From JBBQIY01 sp964618405 (lineage in GTDB: Bacteria; Verrucomicrobiota; Kiritimatiellia; RFP12; UBA3636): 6,579 nt of DNA. The DNA is taken from NCBI GenBank assembly GCA_964618405.1, contig CAZUAY010000220.1, forward strand, positions 1 to 6,579, read 5' to 3'. Shown here piece by piece: positions 5,264 to 6,579 of this stretch. Both the position numbers and the translations under genes were made by a program. The first letter of the stretch is position 1. Every line of letters begins with the position of its first letter. The notes beneath the pieces are model-generated. The model did no database searches and was not told where the DNA came from. It saw only the letters and a program-made list of their open reading frames with translations.

Positions 5264-6579
5264 ATGTTCGGATTCGTGTTCGTGCTCCCACTATTCGTCT
5301 TCCTGACGCTTCATTTGTCAGTGCTAACCGTTCATCTCGCCAACGCACCCGTTCTCGGCTGGCAGCAGCTCTCCCCGCTCCTCGCGTTCGTGCTCGCTTT
5401 AGTCGCAGTCTACGGAACCCTCCGCGTGGCCAAATACAGAGGCTCGCCAGCCGTCCCCGCAGCAATCATGACGCTCTGTGGAATTGGGCTCGCGCTGCAA
5501 TTCCGAATCGGAACCGTACAAACCATCACCTTTGCGTCACCCTCTCAGTTCGCACTGCCGATCGGGATCGTTATCATGCTGATCGTCTTCCTCCTCGGGC
5601 GCCAAGGACGCATCAGCCGACTCGAACCCCTCTGGCTCGTCTTTCTCGGACTCTCAACCCTCGTCGTGTTGTTCGTCCTTATTGTTGGACGACGATATCG
5701 CGGTGCGATGATTCTCCCAGGAAACATCAACCCCGTTGAAATCGTGAAGCCGATGCTCGTGGTCTTCATCGCCTCGATGCTCTCAGGCCACCGAAAAATG
5801 CTCACTCGCGGCTTTCTCGGTATTCCGCTTCCTCCGCTAAACATTATCGTAACCTTGGGAATGCTGTGGGCACCGCCGATGCTCATGCTCCTCATTCAAG
5901 GCGACATGGGCATGTTCGCGCTCATGAACATGACCTTACTCGTCATGCTCTATGCAGTCACCGGACGTTCCGCCTACCTCTTCGGAGGAATGACCGCGAT
6001 TCTGTTTCTCGGGCGCGTCCTCATGCCACTATCGACGCGCGGGGCAGCTCGACTCGCGGCATGGCTCAATCCCTTCAACACCGCAACGGCGGCCGGCTGG
6101 CAACCCCTCCAAGCGCTCGTAGCGCTGTATTCGGGCGGTCTCCTTGGAACGGGACTTGGCGCGGGTTCTCCCAACGTGGTACCGATCGTTGAATCCGACT
6201 TTGTCTACATCATCATCGGCGAAGAGCTTGGCCTTGTCGGCTGCATGGCGGTCATTGCGATTTACGTCGTCCTCATTCTTGCCGGCATGCGGATCGCCGA
6301 ACGCACCGTCGATTCGTACCGGTCGGCAGTCGCCACCGGCATCACCGCCTGCCTCGGCATCCAGATCATGCTCAATATCGGCGGTGTGGTAAAAGCGATT
6401 CCCCTCACCGGCATTCCTCTCCCCCTCATTTCGCATGGCGGAAGCTCGCTCGTCACAACCCTGCTCATGGCTGGAATTCTTCTCGCTATTTCGGACGACA
6501 AGACGACCCCCAAGGCAAACAAAAAAGTTGCTGCAAAATCACCGGAGCCGAAGAAACGCACCCCCCGCAAACGAATCGC
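5264..6579 (+). CDS. FtsW/RodA/SpoVE-family SEDS peptidoglycan glycosyltransferase (3' end beyond window)
   Basis: This polytopic inner-membrane enzyme polymerises lipid II into glycan strands in complex with a class B PBP. Starting at ATG 5264, 438 codons are open to the edge. About 12 hydrophobic segments are visible (roughly 4-23, 37-55, 64-80, 97-112, 122-141, 160-174, 190-211, 217-232, 238-254, 314-340, 355-375, 383-407). The large outer loop (about 255-313) contains GWQPLQAL, SGGLLGTGLGAG and ESDF (310-313), followed by GEELGLVG (319-326) and GIPLPLISHGGSS (383-395); all are family signatures. The conserved catalytic aspartate is D214, but in QGDMG rather than the usual QPDLG or QPDFG, and QPSE-K appears as NPVEIVK (156-162). 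The extra N-terminal segments resemble actinobacterial RodA more than the 10-segment E. coli proteins. After the last membrane segment comes a Lys/Arg/Pro-rich cytoplasmic tail from about 410, still open at the window end. FtsW versus RodA is undecided. Confidence 0.92.
   Translation, partial: MFGFVFVLPLFVFLTLHLSVLTVHLANAPVLGWQQLSPLLAFVLALVAVYGTLRVAKYRGSPAVPAAIMTLCGIGLALQFRIGTVQTITFASPSQFALPIGIVIMLIVFLLGRQGRISRLEPLWLVFLGLSTLVVLFVLIVGRRYRGAMILPGNINPVEIVKPMLVVFIASMLSGHRKMLTRGFLGIPLPPLNIIVTLGMLWAPPMLMLLIQGDMGMFALMNMTLLVMLYAVTGRSAYLFGGMTAILFLGRVLMPLSTRGAARLAAWLNPFNTATAAGWQPLQALVALYSGGLLGTGLGAGSPNVVPIVESDFVYIIIGEELGLVGCMAVIAIYVVLILAGMRIAERTVDSYRSAVATGITACLGIQIMLNIGGVVKAIPLTGIPLPLISHGGSSLVTTLLMAGILLAISDDKTTPKANKKVAAKSPEPKKRTPRKRI

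Noticed and set aside
5010..5465. Minus-strand open frame of 151 codons across the PBP/SEDS junction.
   Set aside because: The product is extremely Arg-rich and low in complexity, and lies opposite the conserved KTG region and the SEDS start. It is an antisense shadow.
5545..6570. Several open frames of 60-135 codons on both strands in the last kilobase.
   Set aside because: All overlap the continuous SEDS frame, which carries every family motif from 5264 to the edge. None has a recognisable domain or a supported start.

Overview
The window holds four genes in a row, all on the + strand and tightly spaced, behind a 509-base non-coding stretch rich in repeats. They look like a chromosomal housekeeping operon of a free-living bacterium with a cell wall. 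GC content is moderate to high, with C/G-rich third codon positions. The phylum cannot be fixed from the sequence. The short 'Aquifex-type' aconitase and the heptad-repeat intergenic DNA would suit a little-studied Gram-negative lineage, for instance one near the Verrucomicrobiota/Lentisphaerota. That is an impression, not a demonstration.

Layout. Bases 1-509 contain no convincing gene. They hold two small hairpins (1-15 and 24-42), two tracts of degenerate 7-base repeats (55-89 and 324-351) that bracket about 235 unexplained bases, a perfect 19-bp inverted repeat with a CCCC loop (353-394), a plausible sigma70-type promoter (406-435) and a leader hairpin (473-487). Next come a single-chain aconitase of 645 residues (510-2447), a THUMP-domain guanine-N2 RNA methyltransferase (2460-3665), a short class B penicillin-binding transpeptidase (3683-5260), and a FtsW/RodA-family SEDS glycosyltransferase (5264 to the window end). 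The last gene is open at the right edge, with 438 complete codons visible and no stop.

How the genes fit together. The intergenic gaps are 12, 17 and 3 bases, with no terminator-like structure between genes, so one transcript is likely. The last two genes form a recognised functional pair: a SEDS protein polymerises glycan strands from lipid II, and its partner class B PBP cross-links the peptides. The PBP (short pedestal, about 525 residues) and the SEDS protein (about 12 membrane segments) resemble the PbpA/RodA pairs of Actinobacteria more than E. coli FtsI/FtsW, so a role in division or in elongation is open. The aconitase (TCA cycle) and the RNA methyltransferase (ribosome or tRNA modification) have no mechanistic link to wall synthesis. 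They probably share growth-linked expression.

I saw no phage, transposase, CRISPR or toxin genes and no clearly new enzymatic system. The points most worth a second look are the intergenic repeat architecture, the apparent two-segment, N-out membrane anchor of the PBP, and the altered signature motifs and basic tail of the SEDS protein.
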